From positions 3,885-11,931 of the forward strand of contig NZ_DDOV01000094.1 in assembly GCF_002341865.1 (NCBI RefSeq): a DNA stretch of 8,047 bases, written 5' to 3'. Shown here piece by piece: positions 1 through 6,648 of this stretch; position 1 is the stretch's first letter; every line of letters starts with the position of its first letter. The notes beneath the pieces were generated by a model. That model worked only from the letters and a program-made list of their open reading frames with translations, was not told the DNA's origin and made no database searches. The position numbers and the translations under genes are program-made. Origin of the DNA: Clostridium sp. UBA2485. Lineage in GTDB: Bacteria > Bacillota > Clostridia > Clostridiales > Clostridiaceae.

Positions 1-1002
1 TTCAATTAAAGACCCTGTTCCCAAATTTAATATGTCTCTAACATTCTTTTTCGTTCTACCAAGAACTACTGATACTTCAAGAGGTACATCCAGAATTAAA
101 TCAATATTTTTAGGCATAATATGATTTTGATTTTCTGGTAACTGAGTAAAAGTTGCCTCTCTTACTTGAACTGGCTCTTTATAGCTTTCAATAGGCTTAT
201 GATCGTATTGAACATTATAGTTTTCATTGTAACCCATGTCTTTGCTTTCCCCCATTGATGATTCATAATTTTGAGCTGGTGCTCCTGCTCCAGAGCTCAT
301 TGTTGGTTGTGAATCAGCTGTAGCTGGTTCTTCATCGGTTCCCATCATTATGCTAACTATTTTTTGTGCTGTAACAAGTGGTAATACTTGCATTATGTTA
401 CTATCTATTAAGTCTTCTATTGTCATTCTAAAAGATATAAATGCTACATTTTCTTCATCGCCTATATCTTCAGCAATAGGTGTTGTATTTTCATCGCAAA
501 CACTTGAAACTGGAGGAGAAATATTAACTTCTCTTCTAAACATAGTTGCCATTGAAGTAGCAGCAGAACCTATCATTTGATTCATCGCTTCTGAAACAGC
601 ACTTATTTCTATTTCTGAAAGTTCCAAGGCTTTTTCTACCTTTCCATCTCCACCCATCATTAGGTTTGCAATTACTGCTGCATCGTTTACCTTCATTATT
701 AACAGGTTTCCGCCAGCTATTCCACTGGTAAACTTAACATCTAAAATTACATTAGGAGTTTCAAAGCCCTTTTTTATTTCATTTAAAGTACTTACCTTTA
801 TAGTTGGAGTGGTAATATTTACTTTTTTTCCAATAATGGTGGAAAGTGCTGTAGCTGCAGATCCCATTGATATATTTCCCACTTCTCCAAGTAAGTCTTT
901 TTCAATATCGCTAAAAACATTTTTGTCACTGGTTGTTTTTGGAGTTTCTCCACCATTTAATAGTGAGTCTATTTCTTCCTGGGACAGAAATCCGTTATTC
1001 AT
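1..1002 (-). CDS. fliY: Flagellar motor switch phosphatase FliY (3' end cut by window)
   Basis: FliY is a switch-complex (C-ring) protein of Gram-positive bacteria that combines a CheC-like CheY-P phosphatase with a FliN-type SPOA domain. The frame is open for 334 codons from the ATG at 1002-1000 to the window edge, so the stop lies outside. Residues 6-16 (LSQEEIDSLLN) match the CheY-P docking motif also seen in FliM. Two phosphatase signatures (D/S-x3-E-x2-N-x22-P) are complete: D36/E40/N43/P66 and S134/E138/N141/P164. A Met/Pro/Ser/Gln-rich linker covers about 222-298, and the SPOA domain starts near 300 (DLILDVPLEVSVVLGRT). The family is usually about 380-400 residues, so roughly 45-60 are missing. 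The gene overlaps the end of fliM by 8 bases in another frame, and its only ribosome binding site is a weak purine run inside fliM, suggesting translational coupling. The identification is firm. Confidence 0.95.
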   Translation of the reverse strand, partial: MNNGFLSQEEIDSLLNGGETPKTTSDKNVFSDIEKDLLGEVGNISMGSAATALSTIIGKKVNITTPTIKVSTLNEIKKGFETPNVILDVKFTSGIAGGNLLIMKVNDAAVIANLMMGGDGKVEKALELSEIEISAVSEAMNQMIGSAATSMATMFRREVNISPPVSSVCDENTTPIAEDIGDEENVAFISFRMTIEDLIDSNIMQVLPLVTAQKIVSIMMGTDEEPATADSQPTMSSGAGAPAQNYESSMGESKDMGYNENYNVQYDHKPIESYKEPVQVREATFTQLPENQNHIMPKNIDLILDVPLEVSVVLGRTKKNVRDILNLGTGSLIE

Positions 1003-1990
1003 CTTCTTCCACATCCTTATCTGTAAAGTCTAATATCTGAACTGCCCTATTTTTACCATATAATCCTGGCTTACCACTATAGGTTAACTGTTCTTCTACA
1101 TAAACCCCAATAGGTTCTTCGATATTACTATTTAAGGTTATAACATCTCCAACATTTAATTCTAAGAAATCTTTAACTGTAATTTCCGCTTTACCTAATA
1201 CTGCTTTTAGGTCAACATCAACTACCTTTAATCTTTTTTGTAATTTTTCTCTTGACTCTTTAACTAATGTTTCATCATCTTCTCTAAACCAGTATTGAAT
1301 TACTAGTTTATCAAGCACCTTTTCCAAACTTAAAAATGGAATACAAATATTCATAAAAACATTGGTATTAAACATTTCAATTGTGAAAGTAATAAGAGCC
1401 ACTGGCTCATTTGGTGCTAGTGTTTGATTCAGAGCTGGATTTGTTTCTATATTTTCAATTTCTGGCTCAACCTCTAAAACGTCTTCCCAAGCTAATCTTA
1501 AGTTAGAGATTAATCCTGAATTTAACGTCTTTATCAAATTTTTCTCAATTTCTGTAAGTTCTTTTAGCATAGGTTTCTTGCTTCCTGAACCTCCAGCTAA
1601 AACATCATAAATTCTCAATACAAATTCTGCATTAGTTTCAAGTAGTATTTGTCCGCTAAAAGGTGGCATTCTAAAAAGTGTTAACACCGTAGGGTTTGGA
1701 ATAGAATGTATAAATTCCTCATAGGTTATTTGTTGAACACTTTCCACTTTTACCTTAATATTACTTCTAAGCTGTGCAGTTAAATAGTTTGAAATTATTC
1801 TGCTATAGTTATCATGAACAAGCTCTAAGGTTCTAATATGATCCTTAGAAAATTTTTGAGGTCTTTTAAAATCATAAGGTTTAGCCTTAACTTTTTCTTC
1901 TTTTTCCTCTAAAAAATCATGCTCTAAATCTCCAGAAGATAAAGCATTCAAAAGAGCATCTATTTCGTTTTGAGATAATACTTCTGACAT
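995..1990 (-). CDS. fliM: Flagellar motor switch protein FliM
   Basis: FliM is the C-ring protein that receives CheY-P and changes the direction of flagellar rotation. It has 331 residues, normal for the family. Residues 5-16 (LSQNEIDALLNA) are the N-terminal CheY-P docking motif. A charged linker (about 20-40) follows, then the middle domain (about 42-230), which carries the conserved GGxG turn at LAGGSG (131-136), a FliG-contact region in the family. The C-terminal SPOA domain runs from about 255 to 322 (ending GKNRAVQILDF), and an acidic tail follows. The ATG at 1990-1988 has a GAGGT ribosome binding site at 2001-1997, 6 bases away. The gene lies 34 bases downstream of cheW, and its TAA at 997-995 falls inside the start of fliY. 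The pairing with fliY is typical of flagellar switch loci. Nothing looks truncated or frameshifted. Confidence 0.97.
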   Translation of the reverse strand: MSEVLSQNEIDALLNALSSGDLEHDFLEEKEEKVKAKPYDFKRPQKFSKDHIRTLELVHDNYSRIISNYLTAQLRSNIKVKVESVQQITYEEFIHSIPNPTVLTLFRMPPFSGQILLETNAEFVLRIYDVLAGGSGSKKPMLKELTEIEKNLIKTLNSGLISNLRLAWEDVLEVEPEIENIETNPALNQTLAPNEPVALITFTIEMFNTNVFMNICIPFLSLEKVLDKLVIQYWFREDDETLVKESREKLQKRLKVVDVDLKAVLGKAEITVKDFLELNVGDVITLNSNIEEPIGVYVEEQLTYSGKPGLYGKNRAVQILDFTDKDVEEDE

Positions 1991-2001
1991 TACCCTACCT
2001 C
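1991..2001 (-). promoter_or_regulatory. Ribosome binding site of fliM
   Basis: The minus strand reads GAGGT at 2001-1997, then AGGGTA and the fliM ATG. It lies in the short cheW-fliM gap, just downstream of the A/T inverted repeat, so fliM has its own initiation signal and does not depend on a stop-start overlap. Confidence 0.75.
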
Positions 2002-2009
2002 ATTCCTTA

Positions 2010-2034
2010 AATATTATAAAAAATTTATAATATT
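2010..2034 (-). repeat. Perfect 11-bp A/T inverted repeat at the end of cheW
   Basis: On the plus strand the left arm is AATATTATAAA (2010-2020) and the right arm is TTTATAATATT (2024-2034), exact reverse complements around a 3-base AAA loop. The element includes the cheW stop codon (2027-2025) and extends into the cheW-fliM gap. In the transcript it could form an 11-bp stem with only A-U pairs. It lacks G-C pairs, and only a short U run could follow, so it does not look like a standard intrinsic terminator. It could be a weak attenuator, an RNA processing or 3'-end stability element, or chance in AT-rich DNA. The symmetry is seen directly; any function is inference. Confidence 0.5.
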
Positions 2035-2423
2035 AATTTATCTAAATCGATTAATGTAATAATTCTATCTTTTAGATTTATTACTCCTTTAATATAAACT
2101 TTTTCTTTTTCATTATAAACTTTTTCTATATGACTATCTTCAATGTCTAAAACTTCATCTACAGCATCTACAGTAATTCCTACTGCTTCTTCTTTCAAAT
2201 CTAAAATTATAATATTTTGGTCCTTACAATTACTTTCTTTCATTTCTAAAATAAGATTAACATCTAAAACTGTTATTATAATTCCTCTTAAATTTATTAA
2301 CCCTTTTATATACTGTGGAGATTTTGGTACTTTAGTAATCTCCATCATGTCAGAAATGCTCTGTACTTTATTGGTTTCAACTGCAAACTGTTCCTCACCA
2401 ATCCTAAATATAACAACTTGCAT
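2025..2423 (-). CDS. cheW: Chemotaxis coupling protein CheW
   Basis: CheW is the cytoplasmic scaffold that links methyl-accepting receptors to the CheA kinase P5 domain. The 132-residue protein is a single CheW-like SH3-type domain. It opens directly with the first strand (VVIFRIGEEQFAVE, 3-16), with almost no N-terminal extension, so it is slightly shorter than the usual 140-165 residues. Conserved blocks are YIKGLINLRGIIITVLDV (38-55), with the family's NLRG arginine at Arg46, VDEVLDI (88-94) and IKGVINLKDRIITLIDL (111-127). The ATG at 2423-2421 has GGGAGG 7 bases upstream. The ribosome binding site touches the cheY stop, leaving a 12-base gap. CheW and the CheA P5 domain share a fold, but the lack of any kinase or receiver part rules out CheA or CheV. 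The TAA stop lies inside an A/T inverted repeat. Confidence 0.95.
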   Translation of the reverse strand: MQVVIFRIGEEQFAVETNKVQSISDMMEITKVPKSPQYIKGLINLRGIIITVLDVNLILEMKESNCKDQNIIILDLKEEAVGITVDAVDEVLDIEDSHIEKVYNEKEKVYIKGVINLKDRIITLIDLDKLIL

Positions 2424-2435
2424 TATAAATCCTCC

Positions 2436-2795
2436 CTATCCAACTACCTTATTGATAGCTTCTAAAACTCTATCCGCTTGGAAAGGCTTAACTATAAAAT
2501 CTCTCGCTCCTGCTCTTATTGCATCCATAACCATGGTTTGTTGTCCCATAGCACTGCACATAACTATTTTTGCTGCTGGATCAAATGCCTTTATAGCTTT
2601 TACTGCTTCTATCCCATCCATGTCCGGCATTGTTATATCCATTGTTACTACATCTGGTTTTTCAGCTTTATATAGCTCAACAGCTTTTATCCCATTCCCA
2701 GCTTCTCCTACAACTTCATATCCATTTTTCTCTAGTATATCCTTAATCATCATTCTCATAAAAGTGGCGTCATCAACAATTAATACTCTAGCCAT
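2436..2795 (-). CDS. cheY: Chemotaxis response regulator CheY
   Basis: CheY is a single-domain receiver that is phosphorylated by CheA and binds the flagellar switch. Its 119 residues hold every receiver hallmark: acidic pair D8/D9, phospho-acceptor D53 (in VTMDITMPDMDG), Ser81 at the conserved T/S switch position (VMCSA), aromatic Phe100 at the Tyr106-equivalent position, and Lys103 in the KPF motif. No output domain follows. Its context between cheC and cheW, with CheY-P docking motifs on FliM and FliY downstream, makes CheY far more likely than another stand-alone receiver such as Spo0F. The ATG at 2795-2793 lies inside the cheC 3' end (8-base overlap, different frame), with GGAGG at 2809-2805 and a 9-base spacer. 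Translation is therefore probably coupled to cheC, which would tie the regulator to one of its phosphatases. Confidence 0.97.
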   Translation of the reverse strand: MARVLIVDDATFMRMMIKDILEKNGYEVVGEAGNGIKAVELYKAEKPDVVTMDITMPDMDGIEAVKAIKAFDPAAKIVMCSAMGQQTMVMDAIRAGARDFIVKPFQADRVLEAINKVVG

Positions 2796-3417
2796 TTAAA
2801 TTTCCCTCCATTAAACCTAACGATTTTAAAATTTTCTCTAGTGAACCAGGCATTGGAATATAATAAAAATGCCCGTTAAGTTTTTCATTTTCTTGTACAA
2901 ATTGTGTTTCAATGTCTAATATATAGTCACCATATTGACCTGACTCCATAAAGCTTGTAGATAATATGGCACCCATCATGTCTGAAGTTACTGCTGGTAC
3001 AGATGGTACCAGCAATAAATTTGTCATTTTTGCAATAGCATTCATATAGGTTGTAAAAATTATATTTCCAAGTTCTCCAAGTATTGAAATGCCCATTTCA
3101 TTTATTTCATCACCGCAATTACTGCATAAAGTGTTTACGATATTTGAAAGTGACTGCTTTTCAATTATAAAAAGCATGTTTCCTGGTGCATCCCCGAGAA
3201 CTCTAATAATAACAGCATAAACAAATTGTTCTGCATTAGATTTTTCAAAAATATCCTCATATTGAATTAAATTAACCGTAGGAAAGGTAATATCTATTTT
3301 TTTGTTTAGCAATTGTGACATTGCTGTTGCAGCATTACCTATTCCAATGTTACCAATCTCTCTTAAGGCATCTAATTGAATTTCATTAAATACTGTATAG
3401 TCCAATAGTAACCGCAC
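2788..3417 (-). CDS. cheC: CheY-P phosphatase CheC
   Basis: CheC is a cytoplasmic phosphatase that dephosphorylates CheY-P; in Bacillus and Thermotoga it also binds and is stimulated by CheD. The longest frame has 209 residues with two complete phosphatase signatures: D16/E20/N23/P46 and S111/E115/N118/P141. There is no N-terminal CheY docking motif and no SPOA domain, which separates it from FliY, although its first active-site helix (GNIGIGNAATAMSQLL) is clearly paralogous to that of FliY. The segment around Asp146 (SDMMGA) resembles the region reported to contact CheD in other CheC proteins; this alignment is from memory. The longest frame starts at a GTG (3417-3415) that is itself part of the ribosome binding site AAGGAGGTG (3423-3415). 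The more credible start is the TTG at 3405-3403 (205 residues, beginning at the DYTVFNE segment), 9 bases after that site. The gene lies directly behind cheA and overlaps cheY by 8 bases. Confidence 0.94.
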   Translation of the reverse strand: MRLLLDYTVFNEIQLDALREIGNIGIGNAATAMSQLLNKKIDITFPTVNLIQYEDIFEKSNAEQFVYAVIIRVLGDAPGNMLFIIEKQSLSNIVNTLCSNCGDEINEMGISILGELGNIIFTTYMNAIAKMTNLLLVPSVPAVTSDMMGAILSTSFMESGQYGDYILDIETQFVQENEKLNGHFYYIPMPGSLEKILKSLGLMEGNLNG

Positions 3418-3423
3418 CTCCTT
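3415..3423 (-). promoter_or_regulatory. Strong ribosome binding site that decides the cheC start
   Basis: The minus strand reads AAGGAGGTG at 3423-3415, a near-complete complement of the 16S rRNA tail. It begins inside the cheA stop codon (TAA at 3424-3422). The GTG that opens the longest cheC frame lies within this site and so cannot be served by it. The next in-frame start-capable codon is TTG at 3405-3403, at a normal 9-base spacing. Confidence 0.8.
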
Positions 3424-5872
3424 ATGTTAATGATGCAACATCTAATATTAAGGTTACTAATCCATCTCCTAAAATTGTAGCACCTATATACTCTTTCATG
3501 CTTTTTAATGTCTTCCCAAATGGTTTTATTACTATTTCTTGCTGTCCTAGTAGTGAATCTACAAGTAATCCTACTTGCTTTTCTCCTACCTTAACCATAA
3601 CTATATATTTTTTACCATAACTTTGTTCTTCTAAACCTAATTTTTCATTTACCCTTATTAGATTTATTACATTATCGTTATAAATAATGACCTCTTTATT
3701 ATTAGTCTTTTTAATTAGAGATTCTCTATATTCTATAACTCTATCTATATATCCTAAGGATATAGCTATTGTTTCACTTCCTACTTTAACAAGTAGTGCT
3801 TGAATTATTTGAAGTGTCAGTGGCAATCTTATAACAAAGCTTGTACCTTTTCCCAGTTCGCTGATAGCATCTACAGTTCCACCTAGAGTAGAAATTTTAG
3901 TTTTAACAACATCCATTCCCACACCTCTTCCAGATATATCTGTAACCTGTTCGTTAGTACTAAAGCCCTGACTAAAGATTAGATTTTTAATATCTAAATC
4001 ACTCATACCTTCAGTATTAATTCCTACTCTTTCAGCCTTTGCCTTAATTTTATCTACATCAAGACCTTTTCCATCATCCTCAACTTTAATTACAGCCTTT
4101 GTTCCTTCTGAATAAGCTATAAGTTTAATCTTACCTTGAGGATTTTTACCTGAACTTATTCTTTCCTCAGGACTTTCAACTCCATGGTCTGCTGCATTTC
4201 TAAGTAGATGTATCAGTGGTTCTCCAATTTCCTCTATAACTGTTCTATCAAGTTCAGTGTCTTGGCCTAGTATTTCTAATTCAATTTCTTTGTTTAATTC
4301 CAGTGCCAAATCTCTTATCATCCTTGGAAATCTATTAAATACCACATCTAGTGGAAGCATTCTAATTTTCATAACTAAGTCTTGCAAATCTGAAGTGCTT
4401 CTTGCTACCTGTTCCAGTGTTTCATTTAAATCTGGAATCTTATGGCTTAAACTTATTTGCTCTAACCTAGTTCTATGAATAACCAATTCTGAAACCATGT
4501 TCATAAACTTATCTAATCTTTCAAGATCAACTCTTACAGATTGTCCAACGGTTCTATTTTTATTAGATTTTTCATGAGAAGATTTTTCACCACTTTTAAC
4601 TGGTTGTTTTTTCCCCTCTTCTTTTTTCTTAGGTTTGTTATTCTTTATAATTTCCTTTGATTCAGTTGCAATTTTTTTAGAATTAGCTTCAGTTTTTATA
4701 CCCTTATTTTCTATGGAGTTAAAGCCTAATTTAACCTCACTGTTTTTTATATTTTCTGATTCTATGCTAAAAATTCTAATCTCACTTATTTCCGAGATGC
4801 TATTTAATACATCCCTTATTTCCTCTTTTGATTTTTTAGTTAAATAAGCTAATTGTATATCTAGGTCAAAGTTTTCTGTTTCTAAATCTTCTAGTACAGG
4901 AATAGCTTTAATTATTTCCCCATGCTCCTCTAAATTTTGAATTATTATAAAAGCTCTAGCAGATTTTAATATTGTACCTTCATCTAATACTAAATGTATA
5001 TTATAAGCATTAAATCCACTATCTTTCGCTTGTTTAATCACACTAATGTCATATTCATTAAACTCAATATGATCTTCTTCACTTTTCACTTCATTATTTT
5101 TAATATGTTCTACTTCTGCATTATAAATACTGACGCTACTTATTTCTGAAATACCACCTAGTATTTCATTTACTTCTTCCATTGACTTTTTAGTTAAATA
5201 AACTAGCTGTATATCAGAGTCAAAGTTTTCTGCTTCTAAATCTTCTAATACTGGCACAGATTTAATTATTTCTCCATGAGCCTCCAGATTTTGCATTATT
5301 ATAAATGCCCTAGCAGACTTTAAAACTGTTCCTTTATCAAGGGATACATGTATATTATAAGCATTAAATCCCCTATCCTTCGCTTGCTTAATTACGTCAA
5401 TATCATATTCATTCAGTTCGATTTCTTCTAAAGTGCTTACTACTTCCACCGTAGCAGGTACTGAAGCAATTTGTGGTTCTTCCACTGTTTCATGCTCTTT
5501 AGAAATTCCTTCTAGAGCTTCCACTATTTCTTCTATATCAACCTCTTCTTCATTATCCTCTGCAATATTATCAACCATGTTTTCTAAGGTATCTAAACAT
5601 TTAAACAATACTGTTACAACCTTTGGTGTAACATTTAACTTACCTTCTCTAAAGTTTGAAAGTACATCCTCCATCTTATGAGTAAGTTCAGCTATGGTAT
5701 TATATCCCATAGTTGCTGCCATACCTTTTATAGTATGAGCCACTCTAAATATTTCATTTAGTTTTTCCTTATCATTTGGCTCCTGTTCCAGGATAAGAAG
5801 ACTTTCATTTAAGGTTTGAAGGTTGTCCATAGATTCTTCTAGAAACATTGAAAGATATTGTGACGTATCCAT
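3422..5872 (-). CDS. cheA: Chemotaxis histidine kinase CheA with duplicated P2 domain
   Basis: CheA is the receptor-controlled histidine kinase that autophosphorylates and passes phosphate to CheY and CheB. At 816 residues it is longer than the roughly 650-700 usual in the family. P1 (Hpt, about 1-105) holds the phospho-acceptor His46 in AHTIKG. An acidic linker (about 105-150) follows. Two tandem P2-like CheY-binding domains cover about 151-263 and 269-381. A Lys/Glu/Asn/Ser-rich linker (about 384-445) leads to P3, the dimerisation helices (about 446-505). P4, the ATPase (about 510-687), has an N box with H555/N559 and DHG at 562-564, a G1 box VEDDGKG (597-603), an F box around SQGFS (634-638) and a G2 box GRGVGMD (648-654). 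P5, the CheW-like domain, fills about 688-816. The ATG at 5872-5870 has AAGGAGG (5885-5879) 6 bases upstream, and the gap after cheR is 11 bases. All catalytic motifs are intact. Confidence 0.97.
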   Translation of the reverse strand: MDTSQYLSMFLEESMDNLQTLNESLLILEQEPNDKEKLNEIFRVAHTIKGMAATMGYNTIAELTHKMEDVLSNFREGKLNVTPKVVTVLFKCLDTLENMVDNIAEDNEEEVDIEEIVEALEGISKEHETVEEPQIASVPATVEVVSTLEEIELNEYDIDVIKQAKDRGFNAYNIHVSLDKGTVLKSARAFIIMQNLEAHGEIIKSVPVLEDLEAENFDSDIQLVYLTKKSMEEVNEILGGISEISSVSIYNAEVEHIKNNEVKSEEDHIEFNEYDISVIKQAKDSGFNAYNIHLVLDEGTILKSARAFIIIQNLEEHGEIIKAIPVLEDLETENFDLDIQLAYLTKKSKEEIRDVLNSISEISEIRIFSIESENIKNSEVKLGFNSIENKGIKTEANSKKIATESKEIIKNNKPKKKEEGKKQPVKSGEKSSHEKSNKNRTVGQSVRVDLERLDKFMNMVSELVIHRTRLEQISLSHKIPDLNETLEQVARSTSDLQDLVMKIRMLPLDVVFNRFPRMIRDLALELNKEIELEILGQDTELDRTVIEEIGEPLIHLLRNAADHGVESPEERISSGKNPQGKIKLIAYSEGTKAVIKVEDDGKGLDVDKIKAKAERVGINTEGMSDLDIKNLIFSQGFSTNEQVTDISGRGVGMDVVKTKISTLGGTVDAISELGKGTSFVIRLPLTLQIIQALLVKVGSETIAISLGYIDRVIEYRESLIKKTNNKEVIIYNDNVINLIRVNEKLGLEEQSYGKKYIVMVKVGEKQVGLLVDSLLGQQEIVIKPFGKTLKSMKEYIGATILGDGLVTLILDVASLT
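4730..5422 (-). repeat. Tandem in-frame repeat encoding two P2 domains of CheA
   Basis: Unit 1 is 5422-5084 (CheA residues 151-263) and unit 2 is 5068-4730 (residues 269-381). The period is 354 bases, or 118 codons. Aligned without gaps, about 83 of 113 residues are identical. The core blocks VIKQAKD, GFNAYNIH, LKSARAFII and PVLEDLE recur, and so does the linker end (IKNxEVK). At DNA level 4994-5017 and 5348-5371 are identical over 24 bases, but most other blocks differ at many silent sites. This indicates an in-frame duplication that has since diverged, not an assembly artefact. Confidence 0.93.
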
Positions 5873-5878
5873 ACTATT

Positions 5879-5885
5879 CCTCCTT
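5879..5885 (-). promoter_or_regulatory. Ribosome binding site of cheA
   Basis: AAGGAGG at 5885-5879 overlaps the cheR stop codon (TAA at 5886-5884) and is followed by a 6-base spacer and the cheA ATG. It is a near-ideal signal and supports high independent translation of the kinase. Confidence 0.8.
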
Positions 5886-6648
5886 AAAGCTTCCTATAAA
5901 TAAAAGTAGATACTTTTTCAAAATCGAAAGCTTTGTAGTTATATATACTTTCTGTAGCACCTACAAAAAGTATCCCTCCTTTTTTTAAGGATTTACTAAA
6001 CTTATCATATATTTTATCTTTAACATCTTGGTTAAAGTAGATTACTACATTTCTACATACTATAACATCAAAATTACTGTCATAGTTATCTAATATAAGA
6101 TCATGTCTTTTAAAACTTACCATTCTTTTAATATTGTTATTTATTAAATAATTATTGCCTTCCTTCTGGAAATATTTATTCATTAATGTCTTTGGTATAG
6201 TCTTAACTTCCTGCTCAGAATATTCTCCTTTTTTTGCCTTATCAAGTATGGTGTTATCTATATCCGTTGCTATAATCTTATGATTTACATTAGGTGTTGA
6301 TTCATTTAACATCATAGCTAAAGAATACGGTTCTGCCCCTATTGAACAAGCTGCACTCCATATTTTTAATGGGTTTTTATAATCTAAATATTTTTTTATC
6401 ACTTTTTCAAATTCATCAAAAATTTCCGGATTTCTGAAAAATTCTGTTACATTTATTGTTAAATAATCAATGAATTTTTGTCTTTGAGTTAAATCTGTTT
6501 TTAAAACTCTTATATATTCTTCTATTGTATTTACACCTACTCTAGACATTAGACTTGATATTCTTCTTTGAAGTTGATTTGACTTATAGGCTGTTAAATC
6601 AATTCCTAATTCTCTGAGCACCCATTGCTCTAATGGTCTAAAATCCAT
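5884..6648 (-). CDS. cheR: Chemoreceptor glutamate methyltransferase CheR
   Basis: CheR transfers methyl groups from S-adenosylmethionine to glutamates of methyl-accepting receptors, opposing CheB during adaptation. The 254-residue length is normal. The helical N-terminal domain (about 1-75) ends in the conserved NVTEFFRN block (66-73). The Rossmann-type methyltransferase domain then has the SAM-binding motif IWSAACSIGAEPYSLAM (96-112), an acidic strand end ATDID (127-131), KKGEYSEQE (139-147), and the late motif VCRNVVIYF (197-205). The SAM loop reads SIGAE, where E. coli and B. subtilis CheR (from memory) have STGEE. This may simply be a clostridial variant. The ATG at 6648-6646 shares one base with the cheB stop (TAATG). 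The nearest purine-rich site, AGAGGAG (6668-6662), is 13 bases away, so initiation probably depends on coupling to cheB. Pairing with cheB supports the role. Confidence 0.96.
   Translation of the reverse strand: MDFRPLEQWVLRELGIDLTAYKSNQLQRRISSLMSRVGVNTIEEYIRVLKTDLTQRQKFIDYLTINVTEFFRNPEIFDEFEKVIKKYLDYKNPLKIWSAACSIGAEPYSLAMMLNESTPNVNHKIIATDIDNTILDKAKKGEYSEQEVKTIPKTLMNKYFQKEGNNYLINNNIKRMVSFKRHDLILDNYDSNFDVIVCRNVVIYFNQDVKDKIYDKFSKSLKKGGILFVGATESIYNYKAFDFEKVSTFIYRKL

Noticed and set aside
115..117. Possible internal start at FliY Met296 giving a free FliN-like SPOA fragment
   Set aside because: Some SPOA genes use internal starts, but the upstream bases here have no purine-rich binding site and the SPOA domain is not complete in the window.
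350..1033. Two plus-strand open frames (76 and 74 codons) opposite fliY and the end of fliM
   Set aside because: They are shadows of the fliY coding frame, which is continuous for 334 codons with matching phosphatase and SPOA motifs.
2143..2799. 218-codon open frame on the plus strand opposite cheW and cheY
   Set aside because: It is antisense to two well-supported genes. Its Ser/Thr/Ile-rich translation is what the complement of AT-rich coding DNA gives, and it shows no recognisable domain.
5576..5578. Possible internal start at CheA Met99 giving a short CheA without P1, as in E. coli CheA-short
   Set aside because: Met99 is at a comparable position, but no ribosome binding site precedes it (the upstream bases encode DTLEN), and such a form is not established in this lineage.
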